Source: Halococcus morrhuae DSM 1307
GTDB lineage: Archaea > Halobacteriota > Halobacteria > Halobacteriales > Halococcaceae
Assembly (NCBI RefSeq): GCF_000336695.1
Contig: NZ_AOMC01000123.1
Coordinates: forward strand, 1 to 47,580
Direction of reading: 5' to 3'
DNA length: 47,580 nt
In this document: piece after piece, positions 40,494-47,580 of the stretch
Layout: each line of letters begins with the position of its first letter
How positions within the stretch are numbered: the stretch's first letter is position 1
Made by a program: the position numbers and the translations under genes
The notes under the pieces: model-generated
What the model saw: only the letters and a program-made list of their open reading frames with translations
Databases searched by the model: none
Told to the model about the DNA's origin: nothing

Positions 40494-41873
40494 TTAGTCC
40501 TTGCGACCCGCGCCGACCGCACTCTCGCCGACCGGCTCGTGGCCCTCGATGGTCTCTTGGCCACCCATGTACGGCCGGAGCGGTTCGGGGATTTCGACCG
40601 TGCCATCCGGGTTCTGATAGTATTCAAGGATGGCGACCATCACGCGTCCGATGGCGGTGCCCGAGGCGTTCAGTGTGTGGAGGTAGTCGGCCGATTCGTG
40701 GCGCTCGGGGCGGTATCTGAGTCCGGCCCGTCGTGCCTGGAACGCCTCGAAGTTCGAGGCCGAGGAGACTTCGAGCCAGCGGCCGCCCTCTTCGGGACCG
40801 TCCTCCATGTCGTCTCCGGGGGCCCACACCTCGATATCGTAGGTTCGCGCCGAGCCGAAAGTGAGGTCGCCGGTGCAGAGATCGAGCACGCGGTAGGGGA
40901 GGTCGAGCCGGCGGAGCGTCTCCTCGGCCTCGTCGAGCAGCCCCTCCAGGCGCTCGTCGCTCTCCTCGGGCCGGACGAAGTTCACGAGTTCGACCTTGTT
41001 GAACTGGTGGACTCGGACGATGCCGCGGGTCTCGGTGCCGTGCTCGCCCGCCTCGCGGCGGAAGTTGGGGGTGTAGGCCTGGTGTTTGATCGGGAGATCG
41101 TCGTCGAGGAGGATCTCGTCGCGATACATGTTCGTCACCGGCACCTCGGCGGTGGGACAGAGCCAGAGATCGTCGTCCTCGTAGGCCTCGTGTTCGCTCC
41201 CGCCGACGCGGTAGGCGTCGTCGGCGAACTTCGGGAGCTGGCTCGTCCCGGTCATCGACTCGCTGTTGACCGGCACGGGCGGGAAGACATCGACGTAGTC
41301 CTGCTCGCGGTGCAGGTCGAGCATGAACTGGATGAGCGCGTGTTCGAGCCGCGCGCCGTCGCCCTTGAGGAAGTAGAAGCCCGCACCCGTGGTCTTCGCG
41401 CCGCGCTCGAAATCCAGGATCTCCATCTCCTCGCCCAGATCGTAGTGGGGCGTCACCTCGGCGGGCAGTTCGCGCAGATCGTCGAACCCCTCGCGGCGGA
41501 TTTCGACGTTGTCCGATTCGTCCGCGCCCTCGGGCACGCCCTCCTGGGGAACGTTCGGGATTTCGAGCAGGGCCTCGTTCAGTCGGGTTTCGAGGTCGTC
41601 GGCACGTTCCTCGACCTCGGCGATGTCCTCTTTGAGATCCTGCGAGCGCGCGATGGCCTCCTCGGCTTCGTCGTCCTCGCCGGCCTGTTTGAGTTCGCCG
41701 ATACGGTTCGAGACCTCGTTGCGTTCGTGTCGGAGCTCGTCGCCCCGGTTCTTCGCCTCACGCCAGCGGTCGTCGATGTCGAGCACGCGATCGAGGTCGA
41801 GGTCGGCCCCGCGGGCGTCGAGGGCCGCGCGCACCTCGTCGGTGTGCTCACGGAGATACTGTCTGTCGAGCAT
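40494..41873 (-). CDS. serS: Serine-tRNA ligase (canonical type)
   Basis: The protein has 459 residues. The long N-terminal antiparallel coiled coil (residues about 25-105, RDEVSN-like KNRGDELRHERNEVSNRIGE) grips the tRNA-Ser extra arm. Class II motif 2 is YTPNFRREAGEHGTETRGIV with QFNKVEL, and motif 3 is NASGTAIGRVMVAILE. It charges serine onto tRNA-Ser and tRNA-Sec. It is the bacterial/eukaryotic type, not the rare methanogen type. Confidence 0.97.
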   Translation of the reverse strand: MLDRQYLREHTDEVRAALDARGADLDLDRVLDIDDRWREAKNRGDELRHERNEVSNRIGELKQAGEDDEAEEAIARSQDLKEDIAEVEERADDLETRLNEALLEIPNVPQEGVPEGADESDNVEIRREGFDDLRELPAEVTPHYDLGEEMEILDFERGAKTTGAGFYFLKGDGARLEHALIQFMLDLHREQDYVDVFPPVPVNSESMTGTSQLPKFADDAYRVGGSEHEAYEDDDLWLCPTAEVPVTNMYRDEILLDDDLPIKHQAYTPNFRREAGEHGTETRGIVRVHQFNKVELVNFVRPEESDERLEGLLDEAEETLRRLDLPYRVLDLCTGDLTFGSARTYDIEVWAPGDDMEDGPEEGGRWLEVSSASNFEAFQARRAGLRYRPERHESADYLHTLNASGTAIGRVMVAILEYYQNPDGTVEIPEPLRPYMGGQETIEGHEPVGESAVGAGRKD

Positions 41874-41953
41874 TTCCCGGCGATTGCATGCCGTGTGACA
41901 AAATCCTATTGTTCGACGGGAGGTTTTTCACGGCGCTCGGCGTTCCCGGAGAC

Positions 41954-42856
41954 ATGGCAATCGGGGACGTGTTCACCGTCGATGGCTGTTCGGAGCTCCA
42001 CTACGTCGATACCGGGATGTACGACACCGCGGAGTACGGCGCGGTCTACATCCTCGACACCGACCGCCCCGCGCTGATCGACACCGGCATCGGCACCAGG
42101 TATGAAAACATCCTCGACGCGCTCGACGAGGTGGGCATCGCTCGCGAGGAACTCTCGTATATCCTCCCGACCCACGCCCACCTCGATCACGCTGGCGGGA
42201 CGGGCTATCTCGCCGAGGCCTGCCCGAACGCCACCGTGCTGACCCACGAGATCGGCGTCCCTCACCTGATCGATCCCGAGCGGCTGGTCGCGGGCACCAA
42301 GGCAGCAGTCGAGAGCCAGTGGGAGTATTACGCCGAGCCGAAGCCCGTCCCCGAAGACCGCATCGAGGGGCTCTCGGACGGCGATGAGATCGACTGTGGA
42401 AACCATACGCTCGCCGTCCATCACGCGCCGGGCCACGCGCCTCATCAGGTGATGTTCCACGACCGCGCAAACGACGCGCTGTTCACCGGCGACGCGGCCG
42501 GTATCTGGATCCCGAGCATCGAAACGATCCGCCAGACGTCGCCGCCCTCGAACTTCGATCTGGAGGCCTGTCTCGCCGATATCGAAACGATCCGCGAAAT
42601 CGACCCCGATGTCCTGTGTTTCGGCCACTTCGGTCCCCGGGAGTACGACGAAGCGCTGCTGGACGAGTACGAACGGATCCTGGAAGAGTGGGTCGCGGAC
42701 ATCCAGAACGCACGCGCCGAGTTGGGTGACGACGAAGCAGTCATCGAGCGGTTCGTCGAGCGCAGCGAAATGGCCGAGGCGTGGTCCGAACGGAAGGCCA
42801 GCGCCGAGGAACGGCTGAACGTCCGCGGCGTGCTCGCGTATCTCGATCAGCAGTAG
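41954..42856 (+). CDS. MBL-fold metallo-hydrolase
   Basis: The protein has 300 residues. Metal ligands are in THAHLDHAGG (His74, His76, Asp78, His79), AVHHAPGHAPHQ, FTGDAAGIW and CFGHFGP. It belongs to the glyoxalase II-like or lactonase branch of beta-lactamase-fold hydrolases. The C-terminal 70 residues (EWVADIQNARAELGDDEAVI onwards) are helical. The substrate is unknown. The ATG at 41954 is preferred to 41888 because the conserved protein begins MAIGDVFTVDGCSELHYVDT. Confidence 0.9.
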   Translation: MAIGDVFTVDGCSELHYVDTGMYDTAEYGAVYILDTDRPALIDTGIGTRYENILDALDEVGIAREELSYILPTHAHLDHAGGTGYLAEACPNATVLTHEIGVPHLIDPERLVAGTKAAVESQWEYYAEPKPVPEDRIEGLSDGDEIDCGNHTLAVHHAPGHAPHQVMFHDRANDALFTGDAAGIWIPSIETIRQTSPPSNFDLEACLADIETIREIDPDVLCFGHFGPREYDEALLDEYERILEEWVADIQNARAELGDDEAVIERFVERSEMAEAWSERKASAEERLNVRGVLAYLDQQ

Positions 42857-43209
42857 CGTCGCGACTGCATCAGGCCCCATCGCTCGAAAAGCGCCGAGAA
42901 CGATCCAATAAAGCGACGATGGACGGCATGAAACCGACGTGGCGTGGTCCGCGTGCGAGCGAGCTACCCTGACGGATTTCTCTTCTCGCCGCGTTCTCCA
43001 CGTTCGTTTTCGAGTCCTGGAGCATCGACGAGCGCCGGCTCCAGTCGGCGATCGAGAGCCGTCGATGGCGATGAACGATCGGCTGAAACCGTCACGTCGG
43101 AAAGTCAACTTTCTGCGGGAAGTGTGTTCTTCTATTCAATTTCTCCTATTCTATTGTAGTTTCTTCCCAGGAATTGATTTGAGACGGAAGTTATAAGTCA
43201 TTCCGTGAT
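42857..43209 (+). promoter_or_regulatory. Upstream region of xsc
   Basis: No gene is seen in these 353 bases. The distal part is ordinary GC-rich sequence; 43127-43200 is distinctly AT- and pyrimidine-rich with repeated TTCTATT-like words. TTATAA at 43190-43195 is the likely TATA element. Its spacing places transcription start near 43218, past the ATG at 43210 and before the ATG at 43234, so the latter may be the true xsc start. Confidence 0.45.
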
Positions 43210-45021
43210 ATGGATGCAAGTGGGTCGAACGGAATGTCACGACAGCAAGCACCACCACCGACCGAGGACGCACCGCTCCACGAGGGTGAGACGATGTCGC
43301 CGAGCGAGGCGCTGCTCGAACAGTTCGTCGCCGAGGACGCCGACGTGATGTTCGGGATCGTCGGCTCGGCGTTCATGGACTTCCTCGACATCATGCCGCA
43401 GGCGGGTATCCGCTACCTGCCCGTGCGCCACGAACAGAACGCCGCCCACATGGCCGACGGCTACGCCGAAGCGCTCTGTGGCCGCGAACCGGGCATCTGC
43501 GTCGCCCAGAACGGTCCCGGCGTCACCAACATGGTCACGGGCATCAAGGCCGCCCAGCTCAACCACTCGCCGGTGATCATGCTCTCGCCGGCCGCCACCA
43601 CGGGCTCGATCGGCACCGACGGGTTCCAGGAGGCCGACACCATGTCGATCTTCGACGAGTGCGTCGACTGGCAGGGCCGTCTCGAAGACAACAGCCGCGT
43701 CGCCGAGTACGTGCGGACTGCCTATCGCGAATCGCTGACCGAGATGGGGCCCACTCAGATCGACTTCGCCCGCGACCAGCTCTACGGCGAGATCGAGACT
43801 GACGTACTCCAGCCGAACCAGTATCGCCAGGAGCGCATCGGGTCGGCCGACGACTCGAAGGTGAGCGAGGCCGCGACCATGCTCTCGGACGCCGACAACC
43901 CGGCGATCATCGCCGGCCTCGGGACGATCTACTCGGACGCGATCGACGAGGTCGCCGACCTCGCCGAGGAGTTGAACGCCCCCGTGGCGAACTCCTACCT
44001 CCACAACGACAGCTTCCCGATCAGCCATCCCCTCGCCGTGGGCGCGCTGGGCTACGGCGGCTCGAAGGCCGCGATGGAGACGCTCTCGGAGGCCGACTGC
44101 GTGCTCGCCGTCGGCAGCCGTCTCAGCGGCTTCGGTCTCCTGCCCCAGTACGGGATGGACTGGTTCCCCGAGGACGCCGACGTCATCCAGATCGACGCCG
44201 ACGCCTCCCAGATCGGGCGCACCACGCGCGTCGAGTTGGGCTTGGTCGGCGATGCCGCCGAAACCGTTCGCGGCCTCGCCGGCGATCTCGATGCGTCCGC
44301 CGGTGCGGACGACTCGCGCGTCGAAGAGATCGAGCAGGCCTACGCCGACTGGAAGGACGAACTCGAAGAGATGTCCCAGTCGGATCAGGCCCCGATCCAC
44401 CCGCGGCGCGCGCTCTGGGACGTCGCACAGGCGCTGCCCGAGAACACGATGGTGGCGACGGACATCGGCAACACCTGCTCGATGGCCAACGCCTACCTGG
44501 AGTTCGACAATCCGGGTAACTTCCTCGCCGCCGGCACCTACGGCAACTGCGGGTTCGCCTACCCAGCGGCCATCGGCGCGAAGGTCGCCCGACCCGACGA
44601 TCCCGCAGTGGCGCTCGTCGGCGACGGCGCGTGGGGCATGCAGTCGATGAACGAGATCATGACCGCCGTCCGCGAGGACATTCCGGCCGTCGCGGTCGTG
44701 TTCAACAACATGGAGTGGGGTGCCGAAAAGCAGAACCAGTACTGGTTCTACAACGACCGCTTCGTCGGCACCGATCTGCCGGAGAACCCCGACTTCGCCG
44801 AGATCGCCCGCGACATGGGCGCACACGGCACGCGGGTCAAGGATCCGGACAACATCCAGTCGGCGATGACCGACGCGCTCCAGTCGGGCGAGCCCGCCGT
44901 CGTCGAGATCATGACCGACGGCACCGAACTACTCGAACCGTTCCGCCGCGACGCGCTCGACGATCCCGAGCGCGTTCTGGAGAAATACCGCCAGCCCGGC
45001 GACGCCAACTACGAGGGCTGA
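43210..45021 (+). CDS. xsc: Sulfoacetaldehyde acetyltransferase Xsc
   Basis: The protein has 603 residues. It matches characterised bacterial Xsc across the whole length: [34 protein letters not shown] (catalytic TPP Glu75), [59 protein letters not shown] and [18 protein letters not shown]. The TPP-Mg site is GDGAWGM...[12 protein letters not shown], and the end is [20 protein letters not shown]. It converts sulfoacetaldehyde and phosphate to acetyl phosphate and sulfite. The ATG at 43234 is a second candidate start, given the TATA element. pta follows 41 bases downstream. Confidence 0.95.
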   Translation: MDASGSNGMSRQQAPPPTEDAPLHEGETMSPSEALLEQFVAEDADVMFGIVGSAFMDFLDIMPQAGIRYLPVRHEQNAAHMADGYAEALCGREPGICVAQNGPGVTNMVTGIKAAQLNHSPVIMLSPAATTGSIGTDGFQEADTMSIFDECVDWQGRLEDNSRVAEYVRTAYRESLTEMGPTQIDFARDQLYGEIETDVLQPNQYRQERIGSADDSKVSEAATMLSDADNPAIIAGLGTIYSDAIDEVADLAEELNAPVANSYLHNDSFPISHPLAVGALGYGGSKAAMETLSEADCVLAVGSRLSGFGLLPQYGMDWFPEDADVIQIDADASQIGRTTRVELGLVGDAAETVRGLAGDLDASAGADDSRVEEIEQAYADWKDELEEMSQSDQAPIHPRRALWDVAQALPENTMVATDIGNTCSMANAYLEFDNPGNFLAAGTYGNCGFAYPAAIGAKVARPDDPAVALVGDGAWGMQSMNEIMTAVREDIPAVAVVFNNMEWGAEKQNQYWFYNDRFVGTDLPENPDFAEIARDMGAHGTRVKDPDNIQSAMTDALQSGEPAVVEIMTDGTELLEPFRRDALDDPERVLEKYRQPGDANYEG

Positions 45022-45062
45022 GCCGGCGGCGGTCACCGATCGTCACCGCATCCGAACCACCG

Positions 45063-46127
45063 ATGAGCCTTCTTTCACGACTTCGCGAACAAGCACGGAC
45101 GGCGAGCCCGCGCATCGTTCTCCCCGAAGCCCACGACAGCCGCGTGCGCGAAGCGGCCGTCAGAGCTGCACGCGACGGCATCGCCGAGCCAGTGCTGCTG
45201 GATACCGACGAGGGATCGCGAGCACTGTGTGCCGAGCACGACCTGTCGCGGGGCGCACTCACCGTTCTCGATCGTTCCGACGAACGGATCGAGGAGGACG
45301 CCGCCGCGTACGCCGCGCTACGCGATGTGCCCGTTTCGGCCGCAAAACGCGTGCTCGACGACGAGTTGGTGCTCGGGGCGTGGCTCGCGCGCACCGGCGA
45401 GGCCGAAGGATTGGTCGCCGGCGCGACCCATCCAACCGCCGAGGTGGTCGCGACGGCCAACGGGATCATCGGTCTCGATCCGCTGGTCGACACCGCGTCG
45501 AGCTACTTCCTGATGGCGTTCGACGATCCGACCATCGGCGAGAACGGCGCGCTGCTCTACGCCGACTGTGGGGTGAACATCGACCCGGACGACGAACAGC
45601 TGGCGGACATCGCGCTCGCGACCGCAACGACAGCCGAGAAGCTCCTCGGCTGGGAGCCGCGGGTCGCGATGCTCTCGTTTTCGACGAAGGGGAGCGCGAG
45701 CCACGAGACCGTCGACGAGATCCGACGGGCGACGGAACTGGCCCGCGAACGGATGGACGGGCTCTGCATCGACGGCGAACTGCAGAGCGACGCGGCGCTC
45801 GTCCCGAGCATCGCCGAACGGAAGAACGGGGATGCGAGCGTCGTCAACGGCGACGCGAACGTGCTCGTCTTTCCGGATCTGAACGCGGGCAACATCGCCT
45901 ACAAGCTCACCGAACGGCTCGCGGGCGCGACGGCGCTCGGCCCGGTGCTGCAGGGCTACGCGCGACCGCTGAGCGATCTCTCGCGCGGCGCGAGCGCCGA
46001 CGATGTCTACGATATCGTCACGATCACGGCCGCCCGCGCCGCGGCGAGCGAGGGGTTCTCCGACGGGACGATCCTCGAACGCGGGCAGTTGGCTCGACGC
46101 GAACAGGAGCCGCCGCGCCCTGAGTGA
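45063..46127 (+). CDS. pta: Phosphate acetyltransferase
   Basis: The protein has 354 residues, a single PTA_PTB domain without the long bacterial N-terminal regulatory part. Motifs are [77 protein letters not shown], and the acyl-phosphate/CoA site [20 protein letters not shown] followed by [19 protein letters not shown]. It converts acetyl phosphate and CoA to acetyl-CoA. Its place 41 bases after xsc supplies the obvious reason: it captures the acetyl phosphate that Xsc releases. Most haloarchaea make acetate with ADP-forming acetyl-CoA synthetase, so pta here is likely tied to sulfonate use. Confidence 0.95.
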   Translation: MSLLSRLREQARTASPRIVLPEAHDSRVREAAVRAARDGIAEPVLLDTDEGSRALCAEHDLSRGALTVLDRSDERIEEDAAAYAALRDVPVSAAKRVLDDELVLGAWLARTGEAEGLVAGATHPTAEVVATANGIIGLDPLVDTASSYFLMAFDDPTIGENGALLYADCGVNIDPDDEQLADIALATATTAEKLLGWEPRVAMLSFSTKGSASHETVDEIRRATELARERMDGLCIDGELQSDAALVPSIAERKNGDASVVNGDANVLVFPDLNAGNIAYKLTERLAGATALGPVLQGYARPLSDLSRGASADDVYDIVTITAARAAASEGFSDGTILERGQLARREQEPPRPE

Positions 46128-46633
46128 TCGGCGGATCGCCGTATCGATCATCGAGCGACCGTTTTTGTTGATGGCCTCCCCTTCACCGGAATCCGTTCGA
46201 CCGCATCGACGGACGGATCGCTGCTCACGGCGATAGCGAGCGTTCGTAGCATCCGTGGAATGATCTCGGCCGCTGACGACATCGATCCGGACAAACCGCG
46301 TCACGCTGCGCTCGCTAGTTTCTCGGATACCATCGGTTCCGAAACGCACCGATAATGGTGTTCATCGAGTGCGTAGGGATGCCATGGTTTTCTCATCATG
46401 ATCGCCGACATCGCTTCGATTCTTCCCCCCCCCCCTCTCGTTCTCTCTCTATCTATCGAGCCAGCGCGGCGCGGCTACGGCGAGCGAAGCGGCCACACCG
46501 TGTTTCCGACGAGTGGGTGCAGCTTTGAAACACTCTCCAAGAAAACCGTCATCGGTCGAAAGTGGGTGCTGACGGCCGCCGGCCGTGAGGGTCGGATGGC
46601 AGTGGTGACAACGAGGTCGAGAAGGAGCGTGCG
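46128..46633. other. Convergent intergenic region with C11 and pyrimidine tract
   Basis: This gap between the ends of pta and the permease has no credible gene. It holds the T5 at 46162-46166, a run of 11 C at 46425-46435, and a pyrimidine stretch (46420-46458) that continues with TCTCTCTC-like repeats. The C run is a likely site of length errors. Confidence 0.5.
46162..46166 (+). terminator. T5 terminator after pta
   Basis: TTTTT lies 35 bases past the pta stop in the xsc-pta transcript. Confidence 0.4.
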
Positions 46634-47548
46634 CTACTGCTGTTCCGACACCGGCTGTCGGGTCTCCTCCATCGTGGTCTCGGTCGTCGATCGCCGTGAG
46701 AGCGCGAACAGCACCGCGCCGAGGACGATCCAGGCGACGACGATCGCCCACTCGCGCGGCCAGAGCAGCGCCGAGGGCGCGCCGGGCATGTAGAGCCCGA
46801 TGAAAAACAGCGTCACGACCATCGCGGCGATGCCGAAGGTGTAGCCACCGGGAAGCTTGAACGGCCGCTCCATCTCGGGTTCGTTGTAGCGCAGCGCGAC
46901 GAACGACACCGCGACGGTGAACCAGGCGAGCACGATCCCGAGCGAGCCGGCGTTGATGATCGAACTGACGAAGTTGCCGCCGAACCACGGGGCGGCCATC
47001 GAAAGTGCGCCGATGAGGACGATCGCGCGCGAGGGCGTGTTGTACTCGGGGTGGACCGTGGCAAGCGACTCCGGCAGGAGCCCCGAATCGGCCATCGCGA
47101 AGACGATGCGGCTCGCGCCGATGACGAACGCGCTCCAGCTGGTGAGCAGCGCGCCGATGCCGACGATCGTCATCAGCTTGCCCGCCACGGTGCTGCCGAA
47201 GATCGCGCTCATTGCCGTCGCGGCCGGCACGAGGCTATTGCCGAGCGCGCCCGCGGCGACGGCCCCGCCGGCCGCCCAGATGCTGACGATGTAGAACAGG
47301 CCGACCGTCGCGACGACGGCGAGCACCACCAGCGCGAGCGAGCGCGAGGACATGTCGGCCTCCTCGGCGGCCTGTGGCACGACGTCGAAGCCGACGAACA
47401 GCATTGGTACTTGGATGGCGACGGTCGTGATCCCGAGCGCCGGCGCGCCGCCGAAAGCCGCGTTCGAGACCGACGGTCCGACCGTGAGCGAACCCGTCAC
47501 GAGCGCGATGCCCGAGATGGCGATGACCGTCGCGAGAACGAGCTGTAC
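46634..47548 (-). CDS. APC-family amino acid permease, 5' end missing
   Basis: There are about 304 genuine residues with at least seven membrane helices, e.g. ALVVLAVVATVGLFYIVSIW, and the APC signature PQAAEEADMSSRSL with GFDVVPQAAEE typical of YjeH/GabP-like transporters. The first residues obtained if the frame is read to the contig end (MYKRQ) derive from the adapter at 47549-47567 and are not protein. The true N-terminus, about 150 residues, lies beyond the contig. Its place next to xsc-pta, convergent, would suit uptake of taurine or a related aminosulfonate; this is inference. Confidence 0.85.
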   Translation of the reverse strand, partial: VQLVLATVIAISGIALVTGSLTVGPSVSNAAFGGAPALGITTVAIQVPMLFVGFDVVPQAAEEADMSSRSLALVVLAVVATVGLFYIVSIWAAGGAVAAGALGNSLVPAATAMSAIFGSTVAGKLMTIVGIGALLTSWSAFVIGASRIVFAMADSGLLPESLATVHPEYNTPSRAIVLIGALSMAAPWFGGNFVSSIINAGSLGIVLAWFTVAVSFVALRYNEPEMERPFKLPGGYTFGIAAMVVTLFFIGLYMPGAPSALLWPREWAIVVAWIVLGAVLFALSRRSTTETTMEETRQPVSEQQ

Positions 47549-47580
47549 CTGTCTCTTATACACATCTCTGAGCGGGCTGG
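47549..47580 (-). other. Sequencing adapter contamination (Tn5 mosaic end and Nextera primer)
   Basis: CTGTCTCTTATACACATCT (47549-47567) is the exact 19-base Tn5 mosaic end used in Nextera libraries. CTGAGCGGGCTGG (47568-47580) matches the start of the older Nextera primer sequence as I remember it. Genome ends at 47548. Confidence 0.97.

Noticed and set aside
42939-43196. Short plus-strand ORFs upstream of xsc
   Set aside because: They cross the AT-rich promoter region, end just before the TATA element and show no conserved motif.
43237-44826. 529-residue minus-strand ORF inside xsc
   Set aside because: Antisense shadow; His/Val/Arg-rich with no domain, while Xsc on the plus strand matches end to end.
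46398-46793. Plus-strand ORF across the C11 tract
   Set aside because: It runs into the permease gene in antisense and through a homopolymer; no coding character.
1-47580. Search for tRNA, rRNA and CRISPR arrays
   Set aside because: No GTTCGAATC-type T-loops in cloverleaf context, no rRNA-like stretches and no regularly spaced direct repeats were seen by eye; a tRNAscan or CRISPR finder run would settle it.

Overview
The window looks like a contig end from an extremely halophilic archaeon (class Halobacteria; a Halococcus-like genus is possible but cannot be proven from sequence alone). The grounds are very high GC outside a few spots, acidic proteomes (long Asp/Glu-rich linkers), archaeal marker genes (SepF, RadA, Hel308, NMD3, KEOPS Cgi121, archaeal DHQ synthase II), many small haloarchaea-only families, and leaderless-type promoters with TATA elements of the CTTATG/TTTATG/GATAAAG kind about 22-35 bases before the start codon.

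Layout. 1-0.6 kb: tail of a transposase running into a low-GC, apparently beheaded hypothetical gene. 0.7-8 kb: sepF, rimI, an S8 protease, then the aromatic block trpC-trpB-trpA-aroA' with a separate aroB'; trpC has two TGTACA boxes 20 bases apart, one overlapping its TATA element. 8-11.4 kb: an alkyltransferase-like gene without the active-site cysteine, an aldo/keto reductase framed by two inverted copies of an intergenic repeat rich in triloop palindromes, and radA. 11.4-20 kb: pspAB, SHOCT protein, HtpX-type protease, NMD3, a 27-residue membrane peptide, NhaC antiporter, dicarboxylate symporter, XPD-like Fe-S helicase. 20-31.8 kb: a string of small haloarchaeal families (zinc-ribbon proteins, DUF5784-, DUF5786- and DUF5789-like, PRC-barrel, DCC), PHP phosphoesterase, lipoprotein, cupin, nucleoside hydrolase, glutaryl-CoA-type acyl-CoA dehydrogenase, SCP2-like protein, class I amidotransferase and a GCS2-type gamma-glutamyl ligase.

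31.8-35.6 kb is a complete haloarchaeal polyhydroxyalkanoate module: phaR-phaP-phaE-phaC as one operon, with a MaoC-type hydratase (phaJ-like) divergent from it. PhaC carries an acidic linker and a helix-hairpin-helix tail. 35.6-42.9 kb is housekeeping: hydrolase, SMR exporter, hel308-cgi121, a 3-cysteine ferredoxin, SnoaL-like protein, serS, MBL hydrolase.

43.2-46.1 kb holds xsc-pta: sulfoacetaldehyde acetyltransferase followed by phosphate acetyltransferase. Together they would turn sulfoacetaldehyde plus phosphate into sulfite and acetyl-CoA, i.e. organosulfonate catabolism in an archaeon. An amino-acid-type (APC) permease comes next but is cut off: the last 32 bases (47549-47580) are a Tn5/Nextera library adapter, not genome, so genomic sequence ends at 47548.
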